DNA from: Nocardia aurea
GTDB lineage: Bacteria; Actinomycetota; Actinomycetes; Mycobacteriales; Mycobacteriaceae
Direction of reading: 5' to 3'
DNA length: 64,000 nucleotides
NCBI RefSeq assembly: GCF_003123685.1
Contig: NZ_QCYJ01000170.1
Location: 1-64,000 of the forward strand
Shown here: one piece after another, positions 17,922 to 26,754 of the stretch
Layout of the letters: each line of letters starts with the position of its first letter
How positions within the stretch are numbered: the first letter of the stretch is position 1
Notes under the pieces: generated by a model
Databases searched by the model: none
The model's input: only the letters and a program-made list of their open reading frames with translations
Told to the model about the DNA's origin: nothing
Made by a program: the position numbers and the translations under genes

Positions 17922-18266
17922 TCATCTTCCTGCACAAGTCCTTGCTGACCGAAGAGTCCAATCGTGGCGCACTGCTCCATTCCGATCAGTGCGGGCACAC
18001 CGCGCGAATCCAGATCTACGGACAGAGTCCATCGGTATGCCAAGGCAGCACGCCTCGCCCGATCAGCCGCGCCAGGACTGCCGCCGAGCCGTCGAGCACG
18101 CGACAGCCGTCGAACGCTCCCTCACGCTGGAACTACCGCAGCTGACCAGCAGCGACAAACAGAGCACGTGGTCGTCCTGCGTGACCGTGCTCCGATCGCG
18201 ACACTCAGCACGGCATAGGGCATGCAACATTCGAATTCTCGGAATTTTCGGAATACATGCGAGAGG

Positions 18267-18404
18267 CACCCGTAGCGGGTGTGAACTGCACAAGAGTACC
18301 CCGCAGCGGGGGCCTTCCAAGTCGCCAAAAATGCCTCTTGAACTGCTATAACTTCAATTCCCCCAATTTGGGGGAATTTACGCGTTGACTGTCGCGCGTC
18401 AACG
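18267..18404. repeat. Cluster of four inverted repeats upstream of the recombinase operon
   Basis: In order: CACCCG/CGGGTG (18267-18281), CCCCGC/GCGGGG (18299-18311), a 23-bp palindrome AATTCCCCCAA/TTGGGGGAATT around 18367 (18356-18378), and CGTTGAC/GTCAACG (18383-18404). All are perfect. The surrounding sequence is AT-rich, with TCGGAATT-type short repeats just to the left. They could be operators, recombinase core sites or hairpins in a leader RNA. Confidence 0.55.
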
Positions 18405-18692
18405 GGAAAATCTCTTTATGTTGCTCAGTATCAATTTCTAACGCGAACTCGCTGCACTCTCGGACCGGCAAACGGCAGAAGCGACGATGAGAACAGGTCG
18501 AAGCAGTCGCCGACACCCACGACGGTGTCGGATCGCGCTGCCCGGCACCCACTCGCAGGATGCGAGCGACGACCTGACCTCAGCGCTACTCGACCACCGG
18601 CCGACGAACCGGGGCGCCGAGCACGGCACCGTCCTGGTCTCACACTCCACACCACTCGATCACACCGACAAAACACCGCGCAAGGGGCACCG

Positions 18693-19217
18693 ATGCCGAC
18701 ACAACCCCACAGCCCGACCTCGACTCCGAGCGGACCGGCACACCCGACGCCCCATCGATCCCCGGCGGCCACGGCACCGGTCGACATCGCCGGTCTCCTC
18801 ACCTCCAATAGACGACCGTCGTCGTTCACCGGCGTACCGACACGATTTCCGGCACCCAAGCTCGACAGCCCGATAGGTGAGATCCACTGCGCGACCACCA
18901 CGATCGACATCGGCGGCCGGTTGGGAGCTCGCTCCGCGATCAAAGCCCTACAATGGCAACCCCGCCAACCGGTCACCATGTCGGCCCGCCCCGGACTCAT
19001 CACCATCCAAGCCCAACCGACCGGACGATGGCGAGTCAGCGGCGCGGGCTACGTGAACCTGCCCGCTCGCATGCGACGCGCCTCCAACATCGCCCTGACC
19101 GAGCACGTCCTCATGGTCGCCTCCCCCGAACGTGACCTGCTCGTCGTCTACGACATCGCGCTGCTAGCCACCGCACTCGCTGGCACCACCCCCGATATCT
19201 GGAGACCGCAGCCATGA
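18693..19217 (+). CDS. AbrB/SpoVT-like regulator
   Basis: A 174-residue protein. After a Pro/Thr/Ser-rich N-terminus, the conserved part includes IGGRLGARSAIKALQWQPRQ and, near the C-terminus, GRWRVSGAGYVNLPARMRRA followed by ALTEHVLMVASPERDLLVVY. This is the look of a swapped-hairpin AbrB/MazE/SpoVT domain. The ATG at 18693 follows AAGGGG. Its stop overlaps the start of the recombinase gene (ATGA), so the two are co-translated and the small protein probably regulates or assists the recombinase. Confidence 0.65.
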   Translation: MPTQPHSPTSTPSGPAHPTPHRSPAATAPVDIAGLLTSNRRPSSFTGVPTRFPAPKLDSPIGEIHCATTTIDIGGRLGARSAIKALQWQPRQPVTMSARPGLITIQAQPTGRWRVSGAGYVNLPARMRRASNIALTEHVLMVASPERDLLVVYDIALLATALAGTTPDIWRPQP

Positions 19218-20290
19218 AATCAGACGACATCGCGGCCGCGCTCCACATGCTCGCCCGTCTCGACCTCACCGTCGAGGATCTGTCGAGCTCCGCGTGCACC
19301 TCCCCGACGGCGACGGTCATCCCGACCTTCGCCGACTACCTCACCCAACTACGAAAGTCGATGCCCGCCGTCACTGTCACCAACTATCGCTCCTACTGGC
19401 GCGTCATCGAGGACGCCTGGGGCGAGCGCACACTCGACGAACCCACAACACTCGAGATCGACCAACTGGTCAACGAACACCTCACCCGCGTGGTGGTCCG
19501 CGCGAATTCACGCGACGGCCGCGGCGCCGCCACCAACCTCATCGCCGCGTTGCGCTGCATCTACCGCCACGCCGAACGCGACCAACTCATCCACCCGGCC
19601 CACAACCCCGCCGCCAAGATCACTCCCCCGCGCCGACTCCCCAGTGCACGCCACGCGTTGTCCCTGGCCCAGGTCACCGAACTCGCCGATATCGCCGCCA
19701 CGACCGGAGACGACCCCGAACTCGACGCGCTGCTGTTCCGGCTGCACCTGGAAACCGCCTGCCGTCCCGGCGGCACCCTCGCCCTGACCGTCAACGACCT
19801 CAGCAGCACCGACTGCATGGTCCACCTGCGGGAGAAGGGCGGCACCGTACGCTGGCAACCCATCTCCCCAACCCTGACACGCCACCTTCTCGACCACGTG
19901 CGAACACGCGGCGGTCTCGAGACCACCGGGCTCCTACGCTATCGAAACGGTCGCCCGATCGGACGACGTCGTTTCACCTATCTCAGCGACCGCCTCCGGC
20001 AGCACCTGCCCTGGGCCGCGTCCGTGCAGTTCAGCATCCACTGGCTACGCCACACCACACTCACCTGGGTCGAGCGCGAATACAGCTACGCCGTCGCCCG
20101 CGCCTACGCTGGACACTCCACCGCGCCGAACACGGCCACCGGAGCGACGCTCACCTACGTCCGGGCCGGTCTCCCGGAGGTAGCTCACGCACTGTCGGCG
20201 CTGACCGGTGAGCCCCATCCGAAGGCGGCCACCGATCTACACCCGCTGTCGGGAGGGCCGAAACCTCCGATCACCGGCGCCGAACGGTAG
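19214..20290 (+). CDS. Tyrosine recombinase/integrase
   Basis: A complete 358-residue recombinase. Residues about 35-125 form the core-binding SAM-like domain (FADYLTQLRKSMPAVTVTNY). The catalytic domain has all expected residues: Arg184 (TACRPGG), Lys208, His276 and Arg279 (HWLRHT), His301 (YAGHST) and Tyr315 (LTYVRAG). It is coupled by ATGA overlap to the AbrB-like gene. No excisionase or phage structural genes are nearby, so it may be a domesticated or stand-alone element recombinase; the dyads at 18267-18404 are candidate sites. Confidence 0.9.
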   Translation: MKSDDIAAALHMLARLDLTVEDLSSSACTSPTATVIPTFADYLTQLRKSMPAVTVTNYRSYWRVIEDAWGERTLDEPTTLEIDQLVNEHLTRVVVRANSRDGRGAATNLIAALRCIYRHAERDQLIHPAHNPAAKITPPRRLPSARHALSLAQVTELADIAATTGDDPELDALLFRLHLETACRPGGTLALTVNDLSSTDCMVHLREKGGTVRWQPISPTLTRHLLDHVRTRGGLETTGLLRYRNGRPIGRRRFTYLSDRLRQHLPWAASVQFSIHWLRHTTLTWVEREYSYAVARAYAGHSTAPNTATGATLTYVRAGLPEVAHALSALTGEPHPKAATDLHPLSGGPKPPITGAER

Positions 20291-20613
20291 GCTATGACCC
20301 CATGAACGCGCATTCCTCGCGTATTCGCTGCGATTTGCGTGTCAGAACATGTACTTCATCTCGAACTCCTCGGGATCGTCGACGCCCCGGTGGCGTCGCT
20401 CATCGGGAACGTCGGAGCCGTCGACCATTCTCGGACATGCCCGCCGAAAAATCTTCCACGCCGGGGCAGGTCCCGTTCCGGTCGAACACCCGTCGAGGTG
20501 GATTGCACTGCTGCTGTGTCGAGTTGGTTCGGATCCGTTTGTCGCAGGCAGAACCGGGCATTACGTCGGTGGGCGCCACAATCCCACCAGCCGAACGAAC
20601 CGCAGGAGCCGAA
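20291..20613. other. Intergenic region, no gene seen
   Basis: About 320 bp after the recombinase. Frames reaching upstream of the small membrane protein are Arg-rich and lack ribosome sites. A short ATG frame at 20302 reads through to the membrane protein but its first 100 residues look non-coding. Confidence 0.4.
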
Positions 20614-20865
20614 ATGAGAACCTACGCCAGCAACACCCGAAGTCGCGGCTCACGTACGACGAGCCTGGTCGGTGTCGTCGTACTCGTGTGGCTCATCATC
20701 GGCGTCATCGCCGGAGCCCAACGCGACTACTACGACAGCGCACCGACCAATTGCGCCAGCACCGGAACCATCGCGGTCACCATCATCGCCGGTCCTCTCA
20801 ACTACCTCGGCCTGAATCCGAAGGTCGAGGACTGCAACGTCGACGCCCCGCAGCCCAGCCCGTAA
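20614..20865 (+). CDS. Small membrane protein, 83 aa
   Basis: The product has a basic N-terminus (MRTYASNTRSRGSR), one hydrophobic helix (SLVGVVVLVWLIIGVIAGA) and then an outer segment with two Cys (NCASTGTIAVTIIAGPLNYL and EDCNVD). The helix could be an uncleaved signal anchor. The ATG at 20614 follows AGGAG. A strong hairpin at 20959-21002 ends the transcript. The function of such short proteins is not known. Confidence 0.72.
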   Translation: MRTYASNTRSRGSRTTSLVGVVVLVWLIIGVIAGAQRDYYDSAPTNCASTGTIAVTIIAGPLNYLGLNPKVEDCNVDAPQPSP

Positions 20866-20958
20866 CCATCGGTCGCGCAACGGTTTCGGCGAACAGCCGG
20901 ACCGAGCGCACCTTCTCGACGTAGGCGGCATGGGCGAGGCCTACGGCGCCCGACACCT

Positions 20959-21002
20959 GAACGGCGTCCCCGCACCGAGCGTCCGGTGCGGGGACGCCGT
21001 TC
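20959..21002. terminator. Bidirectional terminator hairpin
   Basis: A perfect stem of about 19 bp: GAACGGCGTCCCCGCACCG (20959-20977) pairs with its complement at 20984-21002 across a six-base loop. It lies between the convergent small membrane protein gene and the substrate-binding protein gene and can serve both. Confidence 0.75.
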
Positions 21003-21040
21003 GTCTGTCGGTCGGAACGCTCGAATTGTTTCCGCGGAAA

Positions 21041-22285
21041 CTATTCGATGACCTGCGCGTCGGAGGGTTTGCCGTTCTTCACCGTGGACACGATCACGCC
21101 GCGGCCGCAGACCGAGGGCAGGATGAAGACCTGGGTGCCGTCGCAGGTGAATGTCAGTCCGGAACCGAGCGGAATCGGCACGTTCTTGGCCGCGCGCAGG
21201 GAGTGCAGTACCGAATCGGGTGTGAAATCACCCGGCACGCTCTGCATCGCACGGACGAGTCCGAGGACGGGCTGGTAGCCGGAGAACGCGAATCCGTAGA
21301 TGTCGGTGCCCGGCGCGTACTGGGCCATCACGGTGCGGAATGTGACGGTGTCCGGATCGTTGGATGTCACGTCGTTGGTGGAGAAGATGTACGCGCCCTC
21401 GACCGCCGGGCCCGCCGCCTCGATGACATCCTGATCCACGCAGGTGGAGGTGACCAGTTTGTCGGCTGTCGCGTCGAGAGCGCCCATCGCGCCGAGGACC
21501 GAGGTGCACAGGGTGGAGTCGCCGACGATGTAGACCGCGTCCGGATTCTGCCCGAGCGCCGCGCTGACCCGCGATGCCGTATCCGGTGTCGCGACAGGTA
21601 TTCCGACGATGGTGAGTCCGACGCCCGCGCCCTGGAAGGCGGGATCGGCGAGGATCTTCACGCCGGTGACGACCGTGCCCGCGTCGACCACGAACATGAG
21701 AACCTGCCGGTAGCCTCGCTTTGCCGCGAATTTGGCAGCCCCGGAGAAGGTCGCGGGGATGCCGCCGCTGAGCACGAACGACTTGTCGGTGGTCATCTCG
21801 CTCGCGGTCGGTCCGACCGAGGTGACGTAGGGAATGCCCGCCGCGGTCACCACCGGCACGATCGCGTCGCCCTGGCCGCTGGCGGGGGTGATCACCGCGC
21901 TGACCCCGGCCGCGACCAGCTGATTCGCGCAGTCGCGCGCGCTGACCGGGTCTTCCTTCTCCTTGCAGACGATCAGTTCGATGGGACGTCCCGCGACACC
22001 GCCGAGATTGTTGTTCACGTACTGGGTGGCGGCTTCGGCGGCCGCGCGCGCGTCGGGCAACTGCTGGCCCACCTGACCGCCCTCGGCGCTGATGAATCCG
22101 ATTTTGACCGGAGTTCCGGTCGCGGCGGCGACAGGAAGCAGCGTCGTCTCGCTGTACACCGCGGCGTCATCGATTGCCTCCGAAGCACACGCGCTGACCA
22201 GCAAGGCGGTCACGGCGGCGACGGCAGGCGCAACTAGTCGGGATCTGGAAGCCCTTGCCCGGCGGCTCGAATTCTTCGATTTCAC
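21041..22285 (-). CDS. ABC transporter substrate-binding lipoprotein (branched-chain amino acid type)
   Basis: A 414-residue lipoprotein with a basic N-terminus, hydrophobic segment and lipobox LVSAC (Cys33). The mature part is a Leu/Ile/Val-binding-type periplasmic fold: VKIGFISAEGGQVGQQLPDA, AAGVSAVITPASGQGDAIVP, GIPYVTSVGPTASEM and a hinge near YIVGDSTL. The ligand is not certain. No permease or ATPase gene is adjacent, so it is an orphan component here. The GTG at 22285 follows AGAGGAAC. A strong terminator lies 40 bp past the stop. Confidence 0.85.
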   Translation of the reverse strand: MKSKNSSRRARASRSRLVAPAVAAVTALLVSACASEAIDDAAVYSETTLLPVAAATGTPVKIGFISAEGGQVGQQLPDARAAAEAATQYVNNNLGGVAGRPIELIVCKEKEDPVSARDCANQLVAAGVSAVITPASGQGDAIVPVVTAAGIPYVTSVGPTASEMTTDKSFVLSGGIPATFSGAAKFAAKRGYRQVLMFVVDAGTVVTGVKILADPAFQGAGVGLTIVGIPVATPDTASRVSAALGQNPDAVYIVGDSTLCTSVLGAMGALDATADKLVTSTCVDQDVIEAAGPAVEGAYIFSTNDVTSNDPDTVTFRTVMAQYAPGTDIYGFAFSGYQPVLGLVRAMQSVPGDFTPDSVLHSLRAAKNVPIPLGSGLTFTCDGTQVFILPSVCGRGVIVSTVKNGKPSDAQVIE

Positions 22286-22557
22286 GTCGGTTCCTCTGCT
22301 TTCGCCGACTCGGCGCGGACCGACGGCCGATTCGTCACGACATCGGACCCACCGGCTCGCTCGGTCGAGCCGGTTCTGTTCAACTGTTCGCACAACTGGA
22401 CACGTTCTCATCCGGATAGCCGTGCGGACGGTAGCACGGCCGCGATCGGCGGGCGATGGATCGAAAGAACAATAGGGTCGTTTCCTGATTTGCCGCCGAC
22501 AACGCGGTGGCGCGTAACGATCGAGGAAATCCCGCGTCGTGCTGAGCAGTCGCCGGG

Positions 22558-22917
22558 CTATCGGCCGAGGCGGGCCGCGAGCCGTGCCCGATCGGTGGCG
22601 AGACGCGCCATGCGGTCATCGATTTCGGCGAGTCTGCGCCGGGCCTGTTCCAGTGCTACTCGACAGCGAGGGCTGTCCGCCGCGCTGAAGTCGGCAGGGA
22701 CGTCCCGGTCCAGCAGGTCGGAATAGTCACGCAATTGTTCGAGGGTGAATCCGAGTTCGAGCAGCTCGCGAATGTGGCGAACACGACGCAGGTCGGAGCT
22801 GTCGTAGACGCGATAGCCGCCGACCGTGCGCCGCGGGGAGATCAAGCCGTACTGCTCATACCAGCGCAGCGCTCGCGGAGTCGCACCCGTGCTGCGGGCA
22901 GCGTCGGCGATGAGCAT
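22558..22917 (-). CDS. MerR family transcriptional regulator
   Basis: A 119-residue MerR protein with an N-terminal winged HTH (LIADAARSTGATPRALRWYE, QYGLISPRRTVGGYRVYDSS), LRRVRHIRELLELGFTLEQL and a C-terminal dimerisation coiled coil (ALEQARRRLAEIDDRMARLA). No metal-binding Cys cluster is present, so an organic or redox signal is more likely. It starts eight bases after the stop of the oxidoreductase gene, in one operon, and the operator at 23922-23939 is its probable site. Confidence 0.9.
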   Translation of the reverse strand: MLIADAARSTGATPRALRWYEQYGLISPRRTVGGYRVYDSSDLRRVRHIRELLELGFTLEQLRDYSDLLDRDVPADFSAADSPRCRVALEQARRRLAEIDDRMARLATDRARLAARLGR

Positions 22918-22924
22918 GCTCCGA

Positions 22925-23905
22925 TCATGACAGACCTACGAGCACCGTGCCGTGATGTCGTCCGGCGATGAGGTCGATCAGCGCGCGCGGCGCGTCGGCG
23001 AGCCTGTCGATCGACACGTGGGGAAAGCGTAATCTCCCGGCTTCCCGCCACTGCGCACAGTGGCGGGTCCACTGATCGCGGGCTGTGTCGTGGTCGCTCG
23101 CGGTGAATCCACGCACCGTGACACGGCGGCCGATCAACGTCATCACATCGATGGGGACCGTCGCGGGTTCACCCGCGAGCTGATGGGCCAGGGCGCCACA
23201 CAGCGCGACTCGAGCCCCGGGGCGTGTCAGTTCGAGCGCGTGCGCCAGAAGCGAACCGCCCACGGTATCGAACACGACGTCGAATCCGTCGGGTGCGGCG
23301 GCACGCAGCCTCTCCGGATCCGACCGCGCGACAGCGACGTCATAGCCCAGACTCGGCAACAGATCGGGCTTTCCGCTTGTGCCGACCACATGCGCCGCCC
23401 CGAGCAGCCGCGCGATCTGTCCGGCCGAAGCGCCGACCGCTCCGGCGGCACCGGTGACGAGCACGGTGTCGCCGGGGCGCACATCGGCTGCCACGCGCAG
23501 ACCGACGTAAGCGGTCAATCCCTGACCGAGCCACACGGCGGCATCCTCGGCACCTGTCGCGGGCGAGATCTGCTCGGGCTGTGCCACTACCGCGAATTCT
23601 CGCCAGCCGAATCTGTGCCTTACCCAGGTCCCGATCGGGTGAGCTGGGTCGTCGGAGTCGACGACCTCGCCTATCGCCGGACCGTGCAGGGCATTTCCGA
23701 CCGTATACATCGGCATCGGCACCGGTGAATCACCCATCAGGGTGCGCATGGCCGCGCTGACCGTCATCCATCGGTTGCGCACCAGAACCTGCCCGGCGCC
23801 GACGGTCGGCATCGGCGCTTCGATGAGCTGGAAATGCTCCCGGGTGGGTGGGGTCGCGCCTGAAACGGTTGCGGCGAGGCGGATCTCGTGGTGGGTCTTC
23901 GTCAT
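22925..23905 (-). CDS. Zinc-less NADP-dependent oxidoreductase (MDR family)
   Basis: A 326-residue medium-chain reductase. The N-terminal GroES-like part contains NALHGPAIGEVV; the Rossmann part has VLVTGAAGAVGASAGQIARL and DVVFDTVGG. No zinc-ligand Cys set is present, as in quinone oxidoreductases and 2-alkenal/15-oxoprostaglandin reductases. It probably reduces an enone or quinone with NADPH. It is the first gene of an operon with merR, typical of an inducible detoxification pair. The ATG at 23905 is used; an in-frame ATG at 23914 is also possible. Confidence 0.88.
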   Translation of the reverse strand: MTKTHHEIRLAATVSGATPPTREHFQLIEAPMPTVGAGQVLVRNRWMTVSAAMRTLMGDSPVPMPMYTVGNALHGPAIGEVVDSDDPAHPIGTWVRHRFGWREFAVVAQPEQISPATGAEDAAVWLGQGLTAYVGLRVAADVRPGDTVLVTGAAGAVGASAGQIARLLGAAHVVGTSGKPDLLPSLGYDVAVARSDPERLRAAAPDGFDVVFDTVGGSLLAHALELTRPGARVALCGALAHQLAGEPATVPIDVMTLIGRRVTVRGFTASDHDTARDQWTRHCAQWREAGRLRFPHVSIDRLADAPRALIDLIAGRHHGTVLVGLS

Positions 23906-23921
23906 GGACGCCACCGTGCAC

Positions 23922-23939
23922 CTTCACGTCGACGTCAAG
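23922..23939 (-). promoter_or_regulatory. Probable MerR operator
   Basis: CTTCACGTCGACGTCAAG is an 18-bp dyad, symmetric except for one base pair position in each arm. It lies 17 bp upstream of the oxidoreductase start. MerR regulators bind such dyads between -35 and -10 elements of their own operon. Confidence 0.55.
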
Positions 23940-23966
23940 GTCAAGTCGTGACACTACTGTCGCAGT

Positions 23967-24267
23967 GTGTCCGCGCTCGACCACACCCCCTGTGTCGAGA
24001 CGGTCGAGGTGATCTTCGATTCCACCGTCTACTCGTATCTGCGCGAACGATGCGCGAAGACGACGAGCAGGCTGAGCTCGGCCTTCGCGCGAACGGGCGG
24101 TCGAATGTCTCGACGATTGCGAATCCGGGACACGGCTCGGCGGGATCACGCACGCCGACCTGTCGATCCGTGGGGTGCGCGAACGCTTCGGCCGGAACGC
24201 CGAGGATCCGACCGAGGACGACGACAACCGGCAGGCCGCGCGGAATCGAATCTCCTTGGATCACTGA
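23967..24267 (+). pseudogene. Possible decayed gene in three frames
   Basis: Plus-strand frames in order read SALDHTPCVETVEVIFDSTV and YSYLRERCA, then REDDEQAELGLRANGRS, then ECLDDCESGTRLGGITHADL and SIRGVRERFGRNAEDPTEDD to a TGA at 24265-24267. Each joint needs one missing base. The joined product of about 100 residues looks protein-like with G/C-rich third positions. The family is not recognised. It is divergent from the oxidoreductase. Confidence 0.35.
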
Positions 24268-24278
24268 CATGTTCGACC

Positions 24279-24740
24279 TCAGTCGAGACAGAACTCGTTG
24301 CCCTCGGGATCGGTCATCACGATGAAACCGGCTTCCATCGGAGGCGCGGGTTCGTGGCGACGCAGACGTGTCGCCCCGAGTTCGACGAGGCGATCGCATT
24401 CGGCCTCCAGCGCCGCCATCCTGTCCTGCCCCTCCAGTCCGGGAGCGGCACGGACGTCGAGGTGAACGCGGTTCTTGCCGACCTTGTCCTCGGGCACCTG
24501 CTGGAAGAACACTCGTGGACCGCGCCCCCGCGGATCCTCGATCGCCGATCTGGAGTTGCGCTGCTCGGGCGGCACTCCGATTCCGGCGAGGAACTCGTCC
24601 CAGGCGGCCAGCGGGTCGGCATCGGGGGGCAGGTCGACTCCGGGCGGGCCGGGGTGGACGTAGCCGAGTACGTCGCGCCAGAAGGTGGACAGTGCCCGTG
24701 GATCGTGGGCGTCGAAAGTGACCTGTATGTCGCGGCTCAT
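24279..24740 (-). CDS. VOC (glyoxalase/bleomycin-resistance fold) protein
   Basis: A 153-residue protein with two betaalphabetabetabeta units: IQVTFDAHDPRALSTFWRDV at the start, NRVHLDVRA in the middle and a closing FIVMTDPEGNEFCLD with the usual Glu ligand. This form resembles small actinobacterial VOC proteins of unknown substrate. Its start overlaps the stop of the DinB gene by four bases (ATGA), so the two are co-translated. Confidence 0.88.
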   Translation of the reverse strand: MSRDIQVTFDAHDPRALSTFWRDVLGYVHPGPPGVDLPPDADPLAAWDEFLAGIGVPPEQRNSRSAIEDPRGRGPRVFFQQVPEDKVGKNRVHLDVRAAPGLEGQDRMAALEAECDRLVELGATRLRRHEPAPPMEAGFIVMTDPEGNEFCLD

Positions 24741-25321
24741 CGAATTTCTCCGTTCGTGGCGTGCGTGTGGGAGTAGAGATCGCGCAGCAAGCAGACTTCG
24801 GACAGGTGATGGATCAGTTCACGATGGATGTGTAGCACCAGATCGGCCATGGACGCCTCGGGATAGGGCTCCTTCGGGCCGACCTTCGCCCGCAGTCCGG
24901 CTTCCCCGAGCCCGCGCAGTCCGGCCAGCCATGTGTCGAGTTGGGATTCGAGCTGTGCCAGCGCCGTCGCCGCGTCCCCCGCGTACTCCCACGTCTCGTA
25001 GGAGGCTGCGGGCGCGCCGAAATGAGAGGCGTTGCGGACCGCAAGCACGCCGACGATGACGTGACCGAGTTGCCACGCGATCGTGGTGAACGCGGGCGGG
25101 ACGGGTTCGGGGAAGGCGAAGTCGATCGTGAAGTCACCGGTTCCGGCCTGGATGGGCGCGGTCGACGTGCCACGCGGGCGCACACTCCAGGCGTCGGGCA
25201 CCGGCGACCAGAAGTACTCCTCGTCGGTGAGACCGTCGAGCCTGGCACGCACCTGATGGTTCCAATGGAATTCCCACTGCTCGCGCAGCGTCCGATTCCA
25301 CTCGAGTTCGTCTGTGTCCAT
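24737..25321 (-). CDS. DinB family protein
   Basis: A 194-residue four-helix protein of the DinB/YfiT type: LREQWEFHWNHQVRARLDGL, AFTTIAWQLGHVIVGVLAVR (with the metal His) and VLHIHRELIHHLSEVCLLRD, whose spaced His residues fit the metal-binding triad. Members include mycothiol- and bacillithiol-dependent transferases, but the substrate cannot be assigned. It heads an operon with the VOC gene and is divergent from a WYL regulator 60 bp away. Confidence 0.88.
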   Translation of the reverse strand: MDTDELEWNRTLREQWEFHWNHQVRARLDGLTDEEYFWSPVPDAWSVRPRGTSTAPIQAGTGDFTIDFAFPEPVPPAFTTIAWQLGHVIVGVLAVRNASHFGAPAASYETWEYAGDAATALAQLESQLDTWLAGLRGLGEAGLRAKVGPKEPYPEASMADLVLHIHRELIHHLSEVCLLRDLYSHTHATNGEIR

Positions 25322-25382
25322 ATCGCCACCATGACACCACTGGAGGACAGAATCGGTCCGCTATCTCTGGCAGTGTGTCGTT

Positions 25383-26378
25383 ATGGATATCGCGGGCGGT
25401 GACGAGCGGGGCACCACCGAGCGAGTGCTCACCCTGCTCGGCCTTTTGCAGCAGCGGCGGGTGTGGTCGGGCCCGGAACTCGCCGACCGGCTCGGGGTCA
25501 CCTCGCGCACGGTCCGGCGCGACGTCGAACGGCTGCGCACGCTCGGCTACCAGGTGCGCGCGGGTCAAGGCGTGGGCGGCGGCTACCAGCTCGGTCCCGG
25601 GCAGGATCTGCCGCCGTTGCTGTTCGACGACGAGGAAGCGATCGCCACCGCGGTCTCCTTGCTCGCGGGTGCGGGCGGCGCGGTCGCGGGCGCCGACGAC
25701 GCCGCGCTGCGGGCCCTGACCAAACTCGACCGGGTGCTGCCCACCCGACTGCGCCACGAGGTGCGCGCCCTGTCCGGCGCGGTGGAATCCTTCGGTGGCG
25801 GCCGCACACCGGTCGATCCGGAAACGCTCATGACATTGGCCAGGGCCTGCCGCGACGAAGTCGAAGCCGGTTTCGACTACCCCTCCGGCGACGTGCGTCG
25901 ACGACGCCGAGTCGAGCCCTACCGCCTGGTCGCCTCCGACCGACGCTGGTATCTACTCGCCTACGACCTCGATCGCGACGACTGGCGCAGCTTCCGCGTC
26001 GACCGCATCACCGAGGTGGCCGCGCGGACCTGGCGCTTCCACCCTCGCCCAGCCCCCGACGCGGCCACCTACGTCCAGGAAGGCGTGGCCAGCCGCGTCT
26101 ACCCGCACCGGGCACGCTTCCTGGTGCACGCACCCGCCGAAACCGTTCGGGCGCAGATCCCGGCATCGGCCGCGGTCGTACAACAACGTGACAACGGGCA
26201 CTGCGAGGTACTCAGCGGCGGGGCGGAACTCGACTTCGTCCTCGTCCACGTCCTGCTGCTCGGCCACAGCTTCGAAGTACTCGACCCGCCCGAACTGGTG
26301 ACGCGCTGTCACATACTGGCGCAACGACTCCTGACGGCAGGCAAGACGATGTCTCCGCCACCTGCCGAGGATTCATAG
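25383..26378 (+). CDS. WYL domain transcriptional regulator
   Basis: A 331-residue DeoR/YafY-type regulator with an N-terminal HTH (GPELADRLGVTSRTVRRDVE), the linker VGGGYQLGPGQDLPPLLFDD, a WYL domain (VEPYRLVASDRRWYLLAYDL, RSFRVDRITEV) and a C-terminal WCX-like extension. WYL domains sense ligands, often nucleic acid-related. It is divergent from the DinB-VOC operon, the likely target. Confidence 0.9.
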   Translation: MDIAGGDERGTTERVLTLLGLLQQRRVWSGPELADRLGVTSRTVRRDVERLRTLGYQVRAGQGVGGGYQLGPGQDLPPLLFDDEEAIATAVSLLAGAGGAVAGADDAALRALTKLDRVLPTRLRHEVRALSGAVESFGGGRTPVDPETLMTLARACRDEVEAGFDYPSGDVRRRRRVEPYRLVASDRRWYLLAYDLDRDDWRSFRVDRITEVAARTWRFHPRPAPDAATYVQEGVASRVYPHRARFLVHAPAETVRAQIPASAAVVQQRDNGHCEVLSGGAELDFVLVHVLLLGHSFEVLDPPELVTRCHILAQRLLTAGKTMSPPPAEDS

Positions 26379-26510
26379 CCCGCCGCAACGGCTATCGAGG
26401 TGCCCGGCACGCGCCCGCCGATCAGTGAGTACGCCTCGAAATAAATAGGTTTCGAATCGCAGCACGCCGATGCTACCGTCGAATTCACGAGATCGAGGAA
26501 GGAGCACACG

Positions 26511-26615
26511 ATGACCGAATTCGCGAAACGCGAACCACACGAGATCGAGACCGTCACGAAAATCGTGTGCGCGAAACCGTTCCCGCCCCGATACTCGCGG
26601 CGCTCCCCGGCCTGA
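26511..26615 (+). CDS. Possible 34-residue peptide
   Basis: ATG at 26511 follows an excellent ribosome site (GAGGAAGGAG, seven bases away) and opens a frame to the TGA at 26613-26615. The product begins MTEFAKREPHEIETVTKIVC and ends PRYSRRSPA, with one Cys and a basic Pro-rich tail after an acidic first half. An acidic leader followed by a short different tail is reminiscent of modified-peptide precursors, but no modifying enzyme is nearby. Unrecognised. Confidence 0.45.
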   Translation: MTEFAKREPHEIETVTKIVCAKPFPPRYSRRSPA

Positions 26616-26754
26616 CATCCAGCCGGGGCCTCGGTTCCGCTACCCGCAAACCTCGGCCACCACGCCGTGGATTCGGCGCAGTCGCTCTGATGGCATGGGC
26701 AGCCTGACTTTCATTCAGGACTTACGTCGGTTCGATTCCGATCTGCGTCACGAC

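Larger units (their letters stand above)
17576..18692. other. Long intergenic stretch with decayed coding and clustered dyads
   Basis: No intact gene in 1.1 kb. The left part holds a possible decayed minus-strand gene (17690-17921). The right part (about 18200-18440) is AT-rich for this genome and holds four short dyads listed separately. The recombinase operon starts at 18693. Confidence 0.45.

Noticed and set aside
20930..22237. A 435-codon open frame on the plus strand
   Set aside because: It is antisense to the substrate-binding lipoprotein, is rich in Arg, Gly and Asp and shows no domain. The minus-strand gene has a lipobox and clear fold.
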